A stretch of 64,000 nucleotides of DNA from Microcoleus sp036704825. GTDB taxonomy: Bacteria > Cyanobacteriota > Cyanobacteriia > Cyanobacteriales > Microcoleaceae. The stretch spans positions 1 to 64,000 of the forward strand of contig JAUBSN010000038.1 of NCBI GenBank assembly GCA_036704825.1, given 5' to 3'. The notes beneath the pieces are model-generated. The model ran no database searches. It had not been told where the DNA came from and worked only from the letters and a program-made list of their open reading frames with translations. Positions 8,727 to 17,408 of the stretch are shown one piece after another (the first letter of the stretch is position 1; each line of letters begins with the position of its first letter). The translations under genes were made by a program, and so were the position numbers.

Positions 8727-9275
8727 ATGCGTTTGCTAGCTACAACCACTCTAGTTTGTTTACTTTTAGCTCAGGGCATTTGCGCTAAGGCAAAGGCAGC
8801 AACAATCAACTTAACTCAGGGGCAATGGGAAGTTACAGGATCTGACATCGCTAATTGGAACGGTTCAGACTTGGTTTTCGAGACGCAAGTCGCAAACGGT
8901 GCCGACTTTGACATCACTGGTTACTTTGATTGGTATAGCAACGAAACCTATCGAGGACGCGAGTTGTTTTCTGGAACATACACTTCCAATGGCTTTTTGG
9001 ATTTTAGTGGCTTTCAGCTTATCAATCCAATCAGCATTCAGTTGAGTGATTACCAAGCCGAAGTTCTCAGCACATCAAAGATTGGTAATGGAACCTGGAG
9101 AACAGGAAGCATAAAAGGTACATGGGCCGCCACCAATCCGACTGCGATTCTAGAACCAAATTTACCACCGACTGCTACCGTTGTTCCCGAACCTAGCTCT
9201 ATCCTCTCGGTGGGCATTGCGGCATTGGCTGGAACCATTTTCAAACGGCGTACCAAGCGTAAAGCTGTTCAATAG
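8727..9275 (+). CDS. PEP-CTERM sorted extracellular protein
   Basis: A 182-aa protein with a signal peptide (LLATTTLVCLLLAQGICA) and a classic C-terminal PEP-CTERM sorting tag: VVPEPSSILSVGIAALAG (about 152-169), a short hydrophobic helix, then a basic FKRRTKRK tail. Such proteins are processed by exosortase at the tag and delivered to the surface or matrix. The middle is a Ser/Gly/Thr-rich beta-sheet region without known catalytic motifs. No exosortase gene is in this window. A hairpin repeat begins at the stop codon itself. Confidence 0.85.
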   Translation: MRLLATTTLVCLLLAQGICAKAKAATINLTQGQWEVTGSDIANWNGSDLVFETQVANGADFDITGYFDWYSNETYRGRELFSGTYTSNGFLDFSGFQLINPISIQLSDYQAEVLSTSKIGNGTWRTGSIKGTWAATNPTAILEPNLPPTATVVPEPSSILSVGIAALAGTIFKRRTKRKAVQ

Positions 9276-9343
9276 ACATCTCCCATAATTATTGTGGAAC
9301 AGGCATCCTGCCTGTTCTTCAGAGGCTTTTTGGGAGATGTCTA
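9273..9343. repeat. MITE-like palindromic element
   Basis: Perfect 13-bp terminal inverted repeats TAGACATCTCCCA (9273-9285) and TGGGAGATGTCTA (9331-9343). A second nested hairpin, GAACAGGCA/TGCCTGTTC, lies at 9297-9317. The left arm begins with the stop codon of the PEP-CTERM gene. It could act as a terminator for that gene. Confidence 0.75.
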
Positions 9344-9349
9344 ATAGAT

Positions 9350-9438
9350 GCGATCGCATTTTATTTTTTATCCATGAGCGATCGCACTTTTTGTAGAGAA
9401 GCGATCGCTCTTTACTTTTTTTATTAATAGGCGATCGC
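9350..9438. repeat. Cluster of four HIP1 octamers
   Basis: GCGATCGC occurs at 9350, 9378, 9401 and 9431, four times in 89 bp, each set in T-rich DNA (GCGATCGC followed by A/T runs). HIP1 is abundant in cyanobacterial genomes, but this local density is high even for this window. The rest of the stretch to 9591 shows no gene. Confidence 0.85.
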
Positions 9439-9591
9439 TCTTTGTCGTACCCGTGAATTGAATATTGATGTAATGCAAAGCATCATCAGTCTGACGCAGC
9501 ATCCTCAAACATTATAAAACGTGATGTCGCCCCAACCTACAGCGAATGCGATCGAACTAAATTCCTAAATACAAGGGTAATTATTGGAAAC

Positions 9592-10008
9592 TTAAGCAGG
9601 TGTTTTGACTGGATGCAGTGGGAAGAAAACAGCCGGCGAAACATGGAAAAACTCGGCAAGTTTTTGGATGTGTTCCGTTGTAAGTTGGCGCTTTTCGCGG
9701 AGGATATCAGAGACAATAGACTCGGTTTTAAAAATAGGAACTAAGTCTTTTTGTCTGAGTTCAAATTCTTCTATTAAAGCCTTTAACAGTTCTACTCCGT
9801 AAATGTCAGGTATGGGTTCTAAAGTTTGCTCGTACTCGTAAACAAGCATTCCCAGTACGTGGAGGTAGTCGCGTTCGTCGGGAGTCAGTTCGCCTTTATC
9901 CAACAAAGAGTCGATCGCTTCTTGAGTTGCCATTAACTCCTCCTCAGCAGTTATGGGTCGCGGGGGAAATGTTTTGAGTAGTTCGATATAAGCGCTAGAG
10001 TTTTTCAT
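9592..10008 (-). CDS. higA: HigA-family antitoxin (XRE helix-turn-helix)
   Basis: A 138-aa protein starting at the ATG at 10008; a longer form would need a TTG at 10020. The N-terminal half is helical (TAEEELMATQEAIDSLLDKG). The C-terminal part is an XRE-like helix-turn-helix: LIEEFELRQKDLVPIF, then LREKRQLTTEHIQKLAEFFHV and SPAVFF. In HigBA systems the antitoxin follows the toxin gene, as here (37 bp downstream). It is expected to bind HigB and repress the shared promoter. The length and layout match cyanobacterial HigA proteins. Confidence 0.85.
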   Translation of the reverse strand: MKNSSAYIELLKTFPPRPITAEEELMATQEAIDSLLDKGELTPDERDYLHVLGMLVYEYEQTLEPIPDIYGVELLKALIEEFELRQKDLVPIFKTESIVSDILREKRQLTTEHIQKLAEFFHVSPAVFFPLHPVKTPA

Positions 10009-10045
10009 GTGACTATGCAATATTAAGAAAGTAGAACATTATCTA

Positions 10046-10354
10046 TTATTGATACCACGGGTCTTTTTTCCATCGCTCTTCATCATATTCTTCATGGGTA
10101 AGTACAGCTCGAATAAAAACCTTTTTAGGTCGATATTCATAATCTATGAAGGTAATCAGTCTGTAGTTATTACCTCTGATGTTAAACACAGTAAAGTTTC
10201 CAACTATATCTGCTGAGGAAAAAACTGCTTTCACTTCAGCTAAATTTGACCACTCGGCTGTTGTTGCTAGTTTGTACCAAGAGCGCAGACTTGTTTCGGC
10301 ATCAGGATACTTTTCCCAGAATTTCCTGAGTGCTGATTGAGAGATAACGTGCAT
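10046..10354 (-). CDS. higB: HigB-type toxin (RelE-like mRNA interferase)
   Basis: A 102-aa protein beginning MHVISQSALRKFWEKYPDAE. It has the family's features: an early R-x-F-W-x-K-Y-P-D segment, SLRSWYKLATTAEWSNLAEV, the central RLITFIDYEYRPKKVFIRAV strand pair and a terminal HEEYDEERWKKDPWY. HigB toxins cleave mRNA at the ribosome. It precedes its antitoxin, the HigBA order. A GAGGAACT-like ribosome site upstream supports the ATG at 10354. The pair appears intact, unlike the DUF433-DUF5615 pair at 4 kb. Confidence 0.85.
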   Translation of the reverse strand: MHVISQSALRKFWEKYPDAETSLRSWYKLATTAEWSNLAEVKAVFSSADIVGNFTVFNIRGNNYRLITFIDYEYRPKKVFIRAVLTHEEYDEERWKKDPWYQ

Positions 10355-10512
10355 ACAGTTCCTCGATAACAAATCCTCGATAACAAACAAATTTACGCAT
10401 TGATTGAACTCTCGCTAAAATCATTTGAATTTCATATTAGCAAATTGCGAAGTATTTTGTCTACTCCGATTTGCAGTACAATCGATCGATATTGCATCTG
10501 AGGAATCTCCCC

Positions 10513-10797
10513 ATGTCAGAACAGTTTTCCACTGAGATTAGCGATCGCATCTGCACTCACATGAACGAAGACCACGCTAGTGCTGTCGTGCTATACGCTC
10601 GAGCATTTGGCGACCAACCGCAGGCAACCGAAGCTCAAATGCTCGCTATTGATGCCAACGGCATGGATTTAACCGCTAAAGTCAACGACGAAACAGTGCC
10701 CGTTAGAGTAAATTTCGATCGCACTTTAAAAGACGCCGAAGATGCTCACCATACTCTCATTGAAATGGTGAAACAAGCTCGAAAAGTTGCTAATTAG
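10513..10797 (+). CDS. DUF2470 domain protein
   Basis: A 94-aa protein that is almost entirely one DUF2470 domain: ISDRICTHMNEDHASAVVLY, then IDANGMDLTA and VRVNFDRTLKDAEDAHHTLI. The same domain ends many haem-utilisation (HugZ/pyridoxamine-oxidase-like) proteins and exists alone in cyanobacteria. The HMNEDH segment holds histidines that could bind haem, but no activity can be claimed. The start at 10513 is favoured because the family begins just before the IC-x-HMN-x-DH motif and the codon follows a short GAGGAATC ribosome site. Confidence 0.85.
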   Translation: MSEQFSTEISDRICTHMNEDHASAVVLYARAFGDQPQATEAQMLAIDANGMDLTAKVNDETVPVRVNFDRTLKDAEDAHHTLIEMVKQARKVAN

Positions 10798-10833
10798 CCA
10801 GCTACTCACTATTCTGTTATAATTTTAACGTTT

Positions 10834-10939
10834 GCAGTACGGACTTTAGTCTGGTTAAATAGTAGTTGTTAACGACTCAAGTTCTCATGACAAAACTTTA
10901 GTTTGGTTAATTTTTTTTAATGACTAAAGTCCTGACTGC
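10834..10939. repeat. Inverted-repeat element (GGACTTTAGTC family)
   Basis: GCAGTACGGACTTTAGTC (10834-10851) faces GACTAAAGTCCTGACTGC (10922-10939), so the ends are nearly perfect inverted repeats. Inside are two copies of a (G/A)(G/A)ACTTTAGT-TGGTTAA unit. A related half-element lies at 12646-12664, beyond the Ycf46-like gene, so that gene is flanked by copies. Confidence 0.7.
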
Positions 10940-10988
10940 CAACAAAATATTTAATAAAATTTAATTTTTCTCTAAAATATCAAATAAA

Positions 10989-12626
10989 ATGACAGAATCT
11001 TCCTCCATACCTAGAAAAATTGATGCCGTCAAGGGCAGTCAAAATAACCCTTTCGAGGCACTGGTAAAGCGACTAGATTTGATGATTCGCGCCCGCTATT
11101 CGCTGCTGTACATTGTCGGGGCGGAAGAGGAACCGGTCGAAGCCGTAATTGCCCGAGTAGCCCTGCAAGTAACTCCCGCGCGCCGAGTATTGTTCTGGGA
11201 TCTCGTGCGGGGCTGGGAGGATAACGGTTCTGGGAAAGGTTCGGTAATGGCGGCGCTCGATCGCGTCAGCAAGACTGTTGTAGAAGAATATACCATATTT
11301 GTCCTGCGGGATTTGCACCCGATTTTGAAATATCCATACAGCGAAAAAAGCGCGGCGGTAGTGCGAGAATTGCGGAATTTAACGCGAGAATTGAAGCGCA
11401 GCAAAAAAACTATAGTTCTTACTTCTCACACGCTGGAATTACCGGAGGAATTGAAAGAAGAAGTCACAGTAATTGATTTTCCTTTGCCCAACGTCCAAGA
11501 AATCGACAGTTTAATTTCCCACGTTGTGGAAAAGCCGCAACAGTTGCAAGTTAGCGGCTTAGCAAGGGAACAGTTAGTTAAAGCTTGTCAGGGTTTGAGT
11601 CGCGCTAGAATCGGGCGGGTTTTGGCTAAAGCTTTGGCCGCCAAACAGCAAATTAACGAGTCAGATATTGACGGAGTTTTGGAGGAAAAACAGCAAGCAA
11701 TTCGCCAGACGGGAATTTTGGAGTTTTTCAATTCCAGAGAATCCCTGAAAAGTGTGGGCGGATTGGAGAATTTGAAGCAGTGGGTAAAGATGCGGCAAGA
11801 TGCTTTTACTGACGAAGCGCGCCGCTACGGCATACCGAATCCGAAAGGAGTTTTGTTAGTAGGAATTCAAGGGACAGGCAAATCTTTATCTGCGAAAACT
11901 ATAGCTTGCGAATGGCGTTTGCCGCTGTTGCGATTGGATACTGGGAGATTGTTTGGCGGCGTGGTCGGGGAAAGCGAAAGTCGCGTCAGGCAAATGATAC
12001 AATTAGCAGAGGCGATCGCACCTTGCGTTTTGTGGATCGATGAAATAGATAAAGCCTTCGGCAACATTATCAGCGGCAGCGACGGCGATTCGGGAACTTC
12101 GCGCCGGGTATTCGGCAGTTTGATTACTTGGATGCAGGAAAAAACCAGTCCGGTGTTTATCGTCGCCACTGCAAATAACGTGCGGATTTTGCCGGCTGAG
12201 TTGCTGAGAAAAGGCAGGTTTGATGAAATTTTCTTTTTGAATTTGCCCTCAGAATCGGAACGGCAAGATATCTTTAAAGTGCATTTGCAGCGTTTGCGGC
12301 CGACTAGATTGCGCGAGTTTGATTTGGGAGTTTTGGCGAAGTGCGCTGAGAATTTTAGCGGGGCAGAAATCGAGCAAGTTGTAATTGACGGATTGTACCG
12401 GGCTTTTGGCACTTTTGTCAACGGACAGCGCCGGGATTTGATGACGGAGGATATTTTGAGGTCGATCGAGGATACAGTACCTTTAGCTGCGATCGCGCGA
12501 TCGCAAATTGAAGATTTGAAGCGCTGGGCGGCGGAAGCGGGCGCGAGAACAGCATCTAACGATACTCACTTAATTGATGAATTGAAACGCTACAGCCAGC
12601 GGCGAAGGGATGCGATCGACAATTAA
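10989..12626 (+). CDS. ycf46: Ycf46-like AAA ATPase
   Basis: A 545-aa protein. The N-terminal part (about 20-240) is the divergent half typical of Ycf46 (RARYSLLYIVGAEEEPVEAV, then IFVLRDLHPILKYP). The C-terminal part is a complete AAA module: Walker A GIQGTGKS, Walker B CVLWIDEIDKAF, sensor 1 in VFIVATANN, arginine residues near RKGRFDEIFF, and an AAA lid (NFSGAEIEQVVIDGLY). Ycf46 is conserved in cyanobacteria and some plastids; its homologue has been linked to CO2 utilisation in Synechocystis. The length is slightly above the usual 490-500. It stands as a single gene between two related repeats. Confidence 0.9.
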   Translation: MTESSSIPRKIDAVKGSQNNPFEALVKRLDLMIRARYSLLYIVGAEEEPVEAVIARVALQVTPARRVLFWDLVRGWEDNGSGKGSVMAALDRVSKTVVEEYTIFVLRDLHPILKYPYSEKSAAVVRELRNLTRELKRSKKTIVLTSHTLELPEELKEEVTVIDFPLPNVQEIDSLISHVVEKPQQLQVSGLAREQLVKACQGLSRARIGRVLAKALAAKQQINESDIDGVLEEKQQAIRQTGILEFFNSRESLKSVGGLENLKQWVKMRQDAFTDEARRYGIPNPKGVLLVGIQGTGKSLSAKTIACEWRLPLLRLDTGRLFGGVVGESESRVRQMIQLAEAIAPCVLWIDEIDKAFGNIISGSDGDSGTSRRVFGSLITWMQEKTSPVFIVATANNVRILPAELLRKGRFDEIFFLNLPSESERQDIFKVHLQRLRPTRLREFDLGVLAKCAENFSGAEIEQVVIDGLYRAFGTFVNGQRRDLMTEDILRSIEDTVPLAAIARSQIEDLKRWAAEAGARTASNDTHLIDELKRYSQRRRDAIDN

Positions 12627-12645
12627 CTTAATTTCGCATCTGTTT

Positions 12646-12664
12646 GCAGTCAGGACTTTAGTCC
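12646..12664. repeat. Half-copy of the GGACTTTAGTC element
   Basis: GCAGTCAGGACTTTAGTCC matches the inverted-repeat ends at 10834-10939. It lies 20 bp after the Ycf46-like stop codon. Confidence 0.65.
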
Positions 12665-12706
12665 TTATTCCTAATTCACCAAAACTTGCTCGCACTAAAT
12701 TCCTCA

Positions 12707-13801
12707 CTACAAACCCAACCTAAAAATATCCGCATAAATAGAATTTCCCTCAACCATTCTCTCCGCATCCGGCGAATCGTAAACCACCAACAGCGAATTC
12801 TGCCCCCCCAAATACGGAAACAGCGACAACCCCTCAGCATTGTCCGCACCTACCTTAAAAGGCAAGTCAAACAATACCTCCAAATCTCCCCCATCTTGTC
12901 CGGTAATACTGTCGCCCGTTAGCGAAGCCCTCGAAGAGGATCGCCCTAAAATTCCCTTTAACCGAAAAACCCTCATCTCCCCAGATAAAGTCATCGTCGG
13001 CCCGGCTAAAACAATCAAATCTTCCCCATCCCAGCACAATTCTCGCACCCCCAAACCGTTCAAATCAACAAAATGTTTGTTGTACAATTTCCCTCCTTCC
13101 CCAATCGCCTTAAGCCTTAAAACTCCCGGTTCTGTCTCTTCAACTTCTATCTCTAAAATTATCGCCCAACCCCGCAGCACCGGCCCCCGCAAACCGAGGA
13201 AAATTCGATCGCCCCGCACCGCCAACCCTTCAATATCAAAGCCATTTTCTTTACTCGGAATCGGCACAGATAAATATAGACCGAGGTGCCTGTCATCTTT
13301 GAGCGCCTCTGTCAGCAAATTGCCAGTTTCTGTCCGCTGCAGGCATCCAACTTTCTGTTCCCTTTGATTGTCCGGATCGGAAATTGACTCGCACAAAATC
13401 CCGTCTTTCATAGGAATGCGGACCAGCAAATAGCGGTTGACTTCTGTCTCGATTTGTGCTAATCTTTCAATGTCTTTTTCTGGGTTTTTGCCTTTAGCTT
13501 TTTTGCGTTTTGTGCTGTGAGAACCGACTACCCAAAGATAATCGCTGCAGAAATCAATTCCTTCGATATCGATTTCGGATTCTCCCGAAAGTTGGAGAAA
13601 ATCTGCGATCGCAAATCTTTGATGTTCTCCAAAAATATGAGGCGCGACAGGCGACAAACGCTCGATCGAAGTCGTTTCATCGGAACCCAGCCACAAATGG
13701 CCATCGGGAGTTAAAGCAACAGCCGATAAGTCTGTAATAATATCAGCCGCTTCGCTGTTGAATTGCAGCAGCAGCCGGCCTAGCAAAAAAGATTCTGGCA
13801 T
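12707..13801 (-). CDS. DUF3616 domain protein
   Basis: A 364-aa protein. It reads as a beta-propeller-like DUF3616 protein: LSAVALTPDGHLWLGSDE, then IDIEGIDFCSDYLWVVGSHS, FDIEGLAVRGDRIFLGLRGP and ADNAEGLSLFPYLG, each a repeat of the D/N-x-EGL pattern. There is no signal peptide, so it is probably cytoplasmic. The function of the family is unknown; related propellers bind metal through such acidic loops. The start at 13801 (MPESFLLGRLLLQF) fits better than a codon 15 bp upstream. Its neighbours do not suggest an operon. Confidence 0.85.
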   Translation of the reverse strand: MPESFLLGRLLLQFNSEAADIITDLSAVALTPDGHLWLGSDETTSIERLSPVAPHIFGEHQRFAIADFLQLSGESEIDIEGIDFCSDYLWVVGSHSTKRKKAKGKNPEKDIERLAQIETEVNRYLLVRIPMKDGILCESISDPDNQREQKVGCLQRTETGNLLTEALKDDRHLGLYLSVPIPSKENGFDIEGLAVRGDRIFLGLRGPVLRGWAIILEIEVEETEPGVLRLKAIGEGGKLYNKHFVDLNGLGVRELCWDGEDLIVLAGPTMTLSGEMRVFRLKGILGRSSSRASLTGDSITGQDGGDLEVLFDLPFKVGADNAEGLSLFPYLGGQNSLLVVYDSPDAERMVEGNSIYADIFRLGL

Positions 13802-14225
13802 AATTATTAGCACCAAAACTATTGTTACGGTCAGTCATTATAGCTAAAGTTGCTTGAAACTCATAGGTTGCACCATGATCGATCGGGCTTTTATGGGCGG
13901 GCTCGCGTGCGTGCCCGACAAGAAAGAAAATTCATCTCTCGCTTCAGTTGCCCAAAAGCCTGTTCGTGACAGAGGTGCAAGATTTGAGTTAAAACCGACT
14001 GAAAACTAAAACAGATCTCCTCCTCATACCTGATAGCAAGGAATTCCGCTTTGAGACAGGGGTTTTTATCCCTGGTGCCCCCAACCGCAGCCGGCGGTGA
14101 TTAGCAAACCGAACCTCCACAGACGGATAACACCCTAATTGAAACATTAACATTGCCGTTACGTTTCGTTACGATAAGGAGACAGAGAGAAAAACCTCTC
14201 CTTCGTAAAATCAGAGGTAGCCATT
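13802..14225. other. Intergenic region, no gene seen
   Basis: 424 bp between divergent genes. It contains HIP1-like GATCGATCGGG sites and a short G/C-rich stretch near 14065-14105 with partly self-complementary GGGGTTTTTATCCC. I see no coding frame, tRNA or clear riboswitch. Confidence 0.5.
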
Positions 14226-15329
14226 ATGAACGGTACATTTCGCGTCGGCAACCTGTTTGGGATTCCCTTCTTTGTCAACGCATCTTGGTTTTTAGTTCTG
14301 GGTTTAGTAACCTGGCAGTACGGTGGTGCACTAGCTGCCCTGTTTCCCGCATTGGGCCCCGTAGCGCCCTGGATGCTGGGATTCTTGACAGCGTTACTGT
14401 TATTTGCTTCGGTCTTAGCCCACGAATTAGGACACAGTTGGGTAGCCATTAAACAGGGAATTGGCGTGAAATCAATTTCGCTATTTCTGTTTGGCGGGCT
14501 GGCTAATTTGGAAAGAGAATCCAAAACCCCAGCCGAAGCGTTTTGGGTAGCCATTGCAGGCCCGTTGGTCAGCTTATTTTTATCCGGTTTGTTAGCAGCG
14601 ATCGGCATCGGTGCTGGTCTCACAGGCCCTGCAGCCGCCATCGTCGGACTTTTAGCTTCCATCAACTTAGTTCTAGCCTTATTTAACTTAATTCCCGGTT
14701 TGCCCCTCGACGGCGGCAACATCCTCAAAGCGATCGTCTGGAAAATTACTGGCAACCCTTACAAAGGTGTAATTTTTGCCAGCCGCGTCGGTCAAATCAT
14801 TGGTTGGATTGCCATTGCTACAGGCGTATTCGGCAATATTTGGAATTTAGTAATCGGTTGGTTCTTACTGCAAAATGCAGGTCAATCTGCCCAATATGCC
14901 ACAGTCCAAAATCAACTGGCGGGCCTGACAGCCGCAGATGCTGTGACCCCCGAAAGTCCGATCGTCTCCCAAGACTTGTCCCTCAGAGAATTTGCCAACA
15001 ACTACGTTATCGGTAGCACTCAAACCTGGCGCAGGTTCCTGGCAACAGATGATGCCGGACAATTGGTAGGTGCGATCGACCTTGACGACCTCAAAACCAT
15101 TCCTACCGGAACCTGGCCCCAAGTTTTCGTCAAAGAACTCCTGAAGCCGATCGAATTTTCCACCACCGTCAAACCAGAATTATCCCTCCTTGAAGTCGTC
15201 ACCCTCCTAGAACAACTCAAAGTACAAGAACTCCCCGTCATTCGCGAAAACGGTGTCCTCGTCGGACTTGTAGAAAAAGCTGAAATTGCCCGCCTGCTAC
15301 AAAGACGAGCCGAAGCGAACCCTGCTTGA
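14226..15329 (+). CDS. Site-2 protease family membrane metallopeptidase with CBS domains
   Basis: A 367-aa M50 (Rce/SpoIVFB-type) protease. The zinc site is HELGH at 66-70 in a membrane helix, and the third ligand is the aspartate of GLPLDGGN (158-165). Five or six membrane segments occupy residues 1-225. Two CBS motifs follow in the cytoplasmic tail (about 235-365; the second ends QELPVIRENGVLVGLVEK). CBS-bearing site-2 proteases are thought to respond to adenine nucleotides while cutting membrane-bound substrates such as anti-sigma factors. No such partner is adjacent. The start at 14226 matches the family (FRVGNLFGIPFFVN). Confidence 0.93.
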   Translation: MNGTFRVGNLFGIPFFVNASWFLVLGLVTWQYGGALAALFPALGPVAPWMLGFLTALLLFASVLAHELGHSWVAIKQGIGVKSISLFLFGGLANLERESKTPAEAFWVAIAGPLVSLFLSGLLAAIGIGAGLTGPAAAIVGLLASINLVLALFNLIPGLPLDGGNILKAIVWKITGNPYKGVIFASRVGQIIGWIAIATGVFGNIWNLVIGWFLLQNAGQSAQYATVQNQLAGLTAADAVTPESPIVSQDLSLREFANNYVIGSTQTWRRFLATDDAGQLVGAIDLDDLKTIPTGTWPQVFVKELLKPIEFSTTVKPELSLLEVVTLLEQLKVQELPVIRENGVLVGLVEKAEIARLLQRRAEANPA

Positions 15330-15358
15330 TATCCTCAGATACTTGACAAATAACAGTT

Positions 15359-15402
15359 AACCCCCTCGATTTCCCCTTACCAAAAGGGCGATCGGGGGGG
15401 TT
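15359..15402. terminator. G/C-rich hairpin, likely terminator from extragenic repeat
   Basis: AACCCCCTCGATTTCCCCTT pairs imperfectly with AAGGGCGATCGGGGGGGTT, 30 bp after the site-2 protease stop. It resembles the CCCCCCTT-AAGGGGGG extragenic repeats that invaded the glycosyltransferase gene at 35.5 kb. The rest of 15403-15710 shows no gene. Confidence 0.6.
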
Positions 15403-15710
15403 CACTCTAGCTTCAAAAAATTTAAGTCAAACAGTCAATGATTAGCTGCAAATCAAGCATGATAATTATACAGCATATTCCTTGTAGATGTAGATCGCGA
15501 TCGACCGGGTTTCGAGCAACAGAATCAGTACCAGAGGCGAGAACTCTCAAGAAACGGGCGTGAGAGCGGGGTATACTTCATCAACCTGGAATAGGCGGTA
15601 ATATTGTATTGAGCGTCTGAGCGAGGAAGTTATGCCATCTCAGGGCTATTGTCGCAGCAGCGCCACCAAGCAAAGTAAAATTGTAGTCTGGGTATTTCTG
15701 TTAGTTTCTT

Positions 15711-16073
15711 TCAGAAAATCGGATTTGGGAACTGCGATCGCATTTGCTGCCAGAGGAACTTCTCTCCCCGACGCTGCGACCTTTCTAACTGTAAATTTAA
15801 TTCACCGCGCTCGATCGCTTCAGCGTTAAGTAGATTTACCCACTGGGTATGTTCGAGAACAGAAATCAGCTTTTCTTCAACTCTCTTTCCCGTCTCCGCG
15901 ATCGATTTCTCGGCGAGCTCTTCGACTGCTTTGTCTCCCTTGCGAAAGGACAGATACCCGACAATCCCGACTGCTGCGACGATTTGCAGCACAAAAGAGG
16001 CCACTAGAAGGCGACGCAGGGAGATTTTTGTTTGGTTTTGAGAAGTTTTACTTGCGAATCGGGGCAACGGCAT
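15711..16073 (-). pseudogene. N-terminal fragment of a membrane sensor (kinase or cyclase)
   Basis: The 120-aa frame begins MPLPRFASKTSQNQTKISLR, followed by RLLVASFVLQIVAAVGIVGY (one membrane helix), and then ERGELNLQLERSQRRGEKFL. This closely follows the usual N-terminus of large cyanobacterial sensors with an extracytoplasmic Cache-type domain (NLDAVELGLLNL-x-D type motifs). Those proteins are 600-1,500 residues; here the frame ends in PNPIF. No matching downstream domain (PAS, GAF, kinase or cyclase) is found in the next kilobase. It is best read as a truncated remnant. Confidence 0.55.
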
Positions 16074-16211
16074 AGTCTGGTGACTAATTGCTCCCTAATA
16101 CTTTAACTGTTGGAGCCTGTAATTTCACTTAGAGGCGATCGAGGCTGTTTGCTTGCCCTCAAAACCCCTCCCACAAAGACACAAATCACGAGCAAGCACG
16201 AGACTTATACA

Positions 16212-16243
16212 ATTTTAGATTTTAGATTTTAGATTTTAGATTT
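16212..16243. repeat. Heptamer tandem repeat (GATTTTA)n
   Basis: More than four units of TTTTAGA/GATTTTA in tandem. Similar arrays occur at 34421-34449, 39661-39690, 58897-58931 and 59642-59673, always between genes. Confidence 0.85.
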
Positions 16244-16753
16244 AATAATTGGGGATGAATGAGGAAGCTCGTGCTTTGGAGCTGACCGACAGTTGCATTC
16301 TTTTTTTTAAACTGGTATTACGCACTCTTGGCCTAGAATACCTCCGCCATTTTCTTGCTTTGTTCGGTTTCGCAGCTCAACCTAACCTGCTTCTTGCCTG
16401 GAACCTCGACCATCGAAACTCAACATTCATCCGTTAAATCCGCTATACAATCCCTTGGTGAACATCCATGCGTTACATCCGTTACACCCGGTGCACAATC
16501 CGTTGCCGAACTTCTCTTCAACAGCTACGCGGAAAATCCCCCGCTTGTCCAAACGGATATAGCGAGGGGCGAGAATAGGTATTCTCGCAAAATATAAATT
16601 AGTGGCAGTGGCTTTTGTCCAGCCATTGCCATCTATAGAAGCCATACTGTTTTAGGCTCACAGAAAGATTTCAGAGCCAACTCTCTGCTTGCAGTCAATG
16701 CTTGAAGTCAAACCAACCTGTTCAAGCAAGAAGTCAAAGCACGTCGTAAAAGC
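16244..16753. other. Intergenic region with short ATCCGTTA repeats
   Basis: About 500 bp with no gene I can support. Around 16427-16505 there are several loosely repeated ATCCGTTA and CAATCC units. Short open frames here lack ribosome sites and recognisable sequence. Confidence 0.5.
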
Positions 16754-17143
16754 CTAGGATTCTTCTTCTTCTCGATCGATTTGGCGCAGGTGAATGTGCT
16801 TGCGTCCCAGAGAGATTTCAAATTCATCTCCCGGCTGGAGTTCCATCTGTTTGGTGTAGGCAGCTCCAATCAGTAAGTTGCCGTTAGATTGAACGCTAAT
16901 CCGATAGCTGGCAGAGCGTCCGCCGCGTCCGTTGCCGTTTTGCTTCCCGTCTAGCTGAATGCCTTCTGCATCAATCAGCGCATTCAGGAATTTCATCATG
17001 TTGACCCGTTCTACGCCGTTCTTGGTAACGGTATAGTAGCCACAGGCTCTAGCTTTTTCTTCCTTGGTAAGGTTCTCTAGGTCTTTGACCTTTTTGATCA
17101 GATCTTCGCCTTCAAGGGGTTCGATATTTTTCTTTTTAGCCAT
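16754..17143 (-). CDS. cyAbrB-family transcriptional regulator
   Basis: A 129-aa protein with the cyanobacterial AbrB layout: an N-terminal helical part (LIKKVKDLENLTKEEKARAC) followed by GYYTVTKNGVERVNMMKFLN, and a C-terminal AbrB swapped-hairpin DNA-binding domain (about 85-125; VQSNGNLLIGAAYTKQMELQ, then PGDEFEISLGRKHIHL). Unlike Bacillus AbrB, the DNA-binding domain is C-terminal. Such regulators act globally on nitrogen, carbon and hydrogenase genes. A long, T-rich 265-bp leader separates it from the divergent Rrf2 gene. The acidic tail (DREEEES) is typical. Confidence 0.92.
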   Translation of the reverse strand: MAKKKNIEPLEGEDLIKKVKDLENLTKEEKARACGYYTVTKNGVERVNMMKFLNALIDAEGIQLDGKQNGNGRGGRSASYRISVQSNGNLLIGAAYTKQMELQPGDEFEISLGRKHIHLRQIDREEEES

Positions 17144-17408
17144 TTACTGAGTCCTGAAATATTCAACTGGTGTACGGATTTTTTCTCGGTTGGTTTTTGG
17201 TTTGACCAAGAAACTTTAGCTTTATAGCTGGTCGTAAAACCATATTACACCGATCGGCTCAATTGTTAACCACTATTATCTAAATATTTTTAACAACCTG
17301 CTGTCTTTCTTGAGGAGTAGCAGCAGCCGGTGCGAGCAATCTCTAAACTCGGTAGCATAAGCTATCAGCTATCAGCTAGCTGAATATTTGCCCCGCTCTT
17401 AAAATCCC

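Noticed and set aside
14159..14755. Long open frame on the minus strand across the site-2 protease gene.
   Set aside because: The plus-strand frame encodes a clear family with catalytic motifs; the opposite frame is a shadow of G/C-rich codons.
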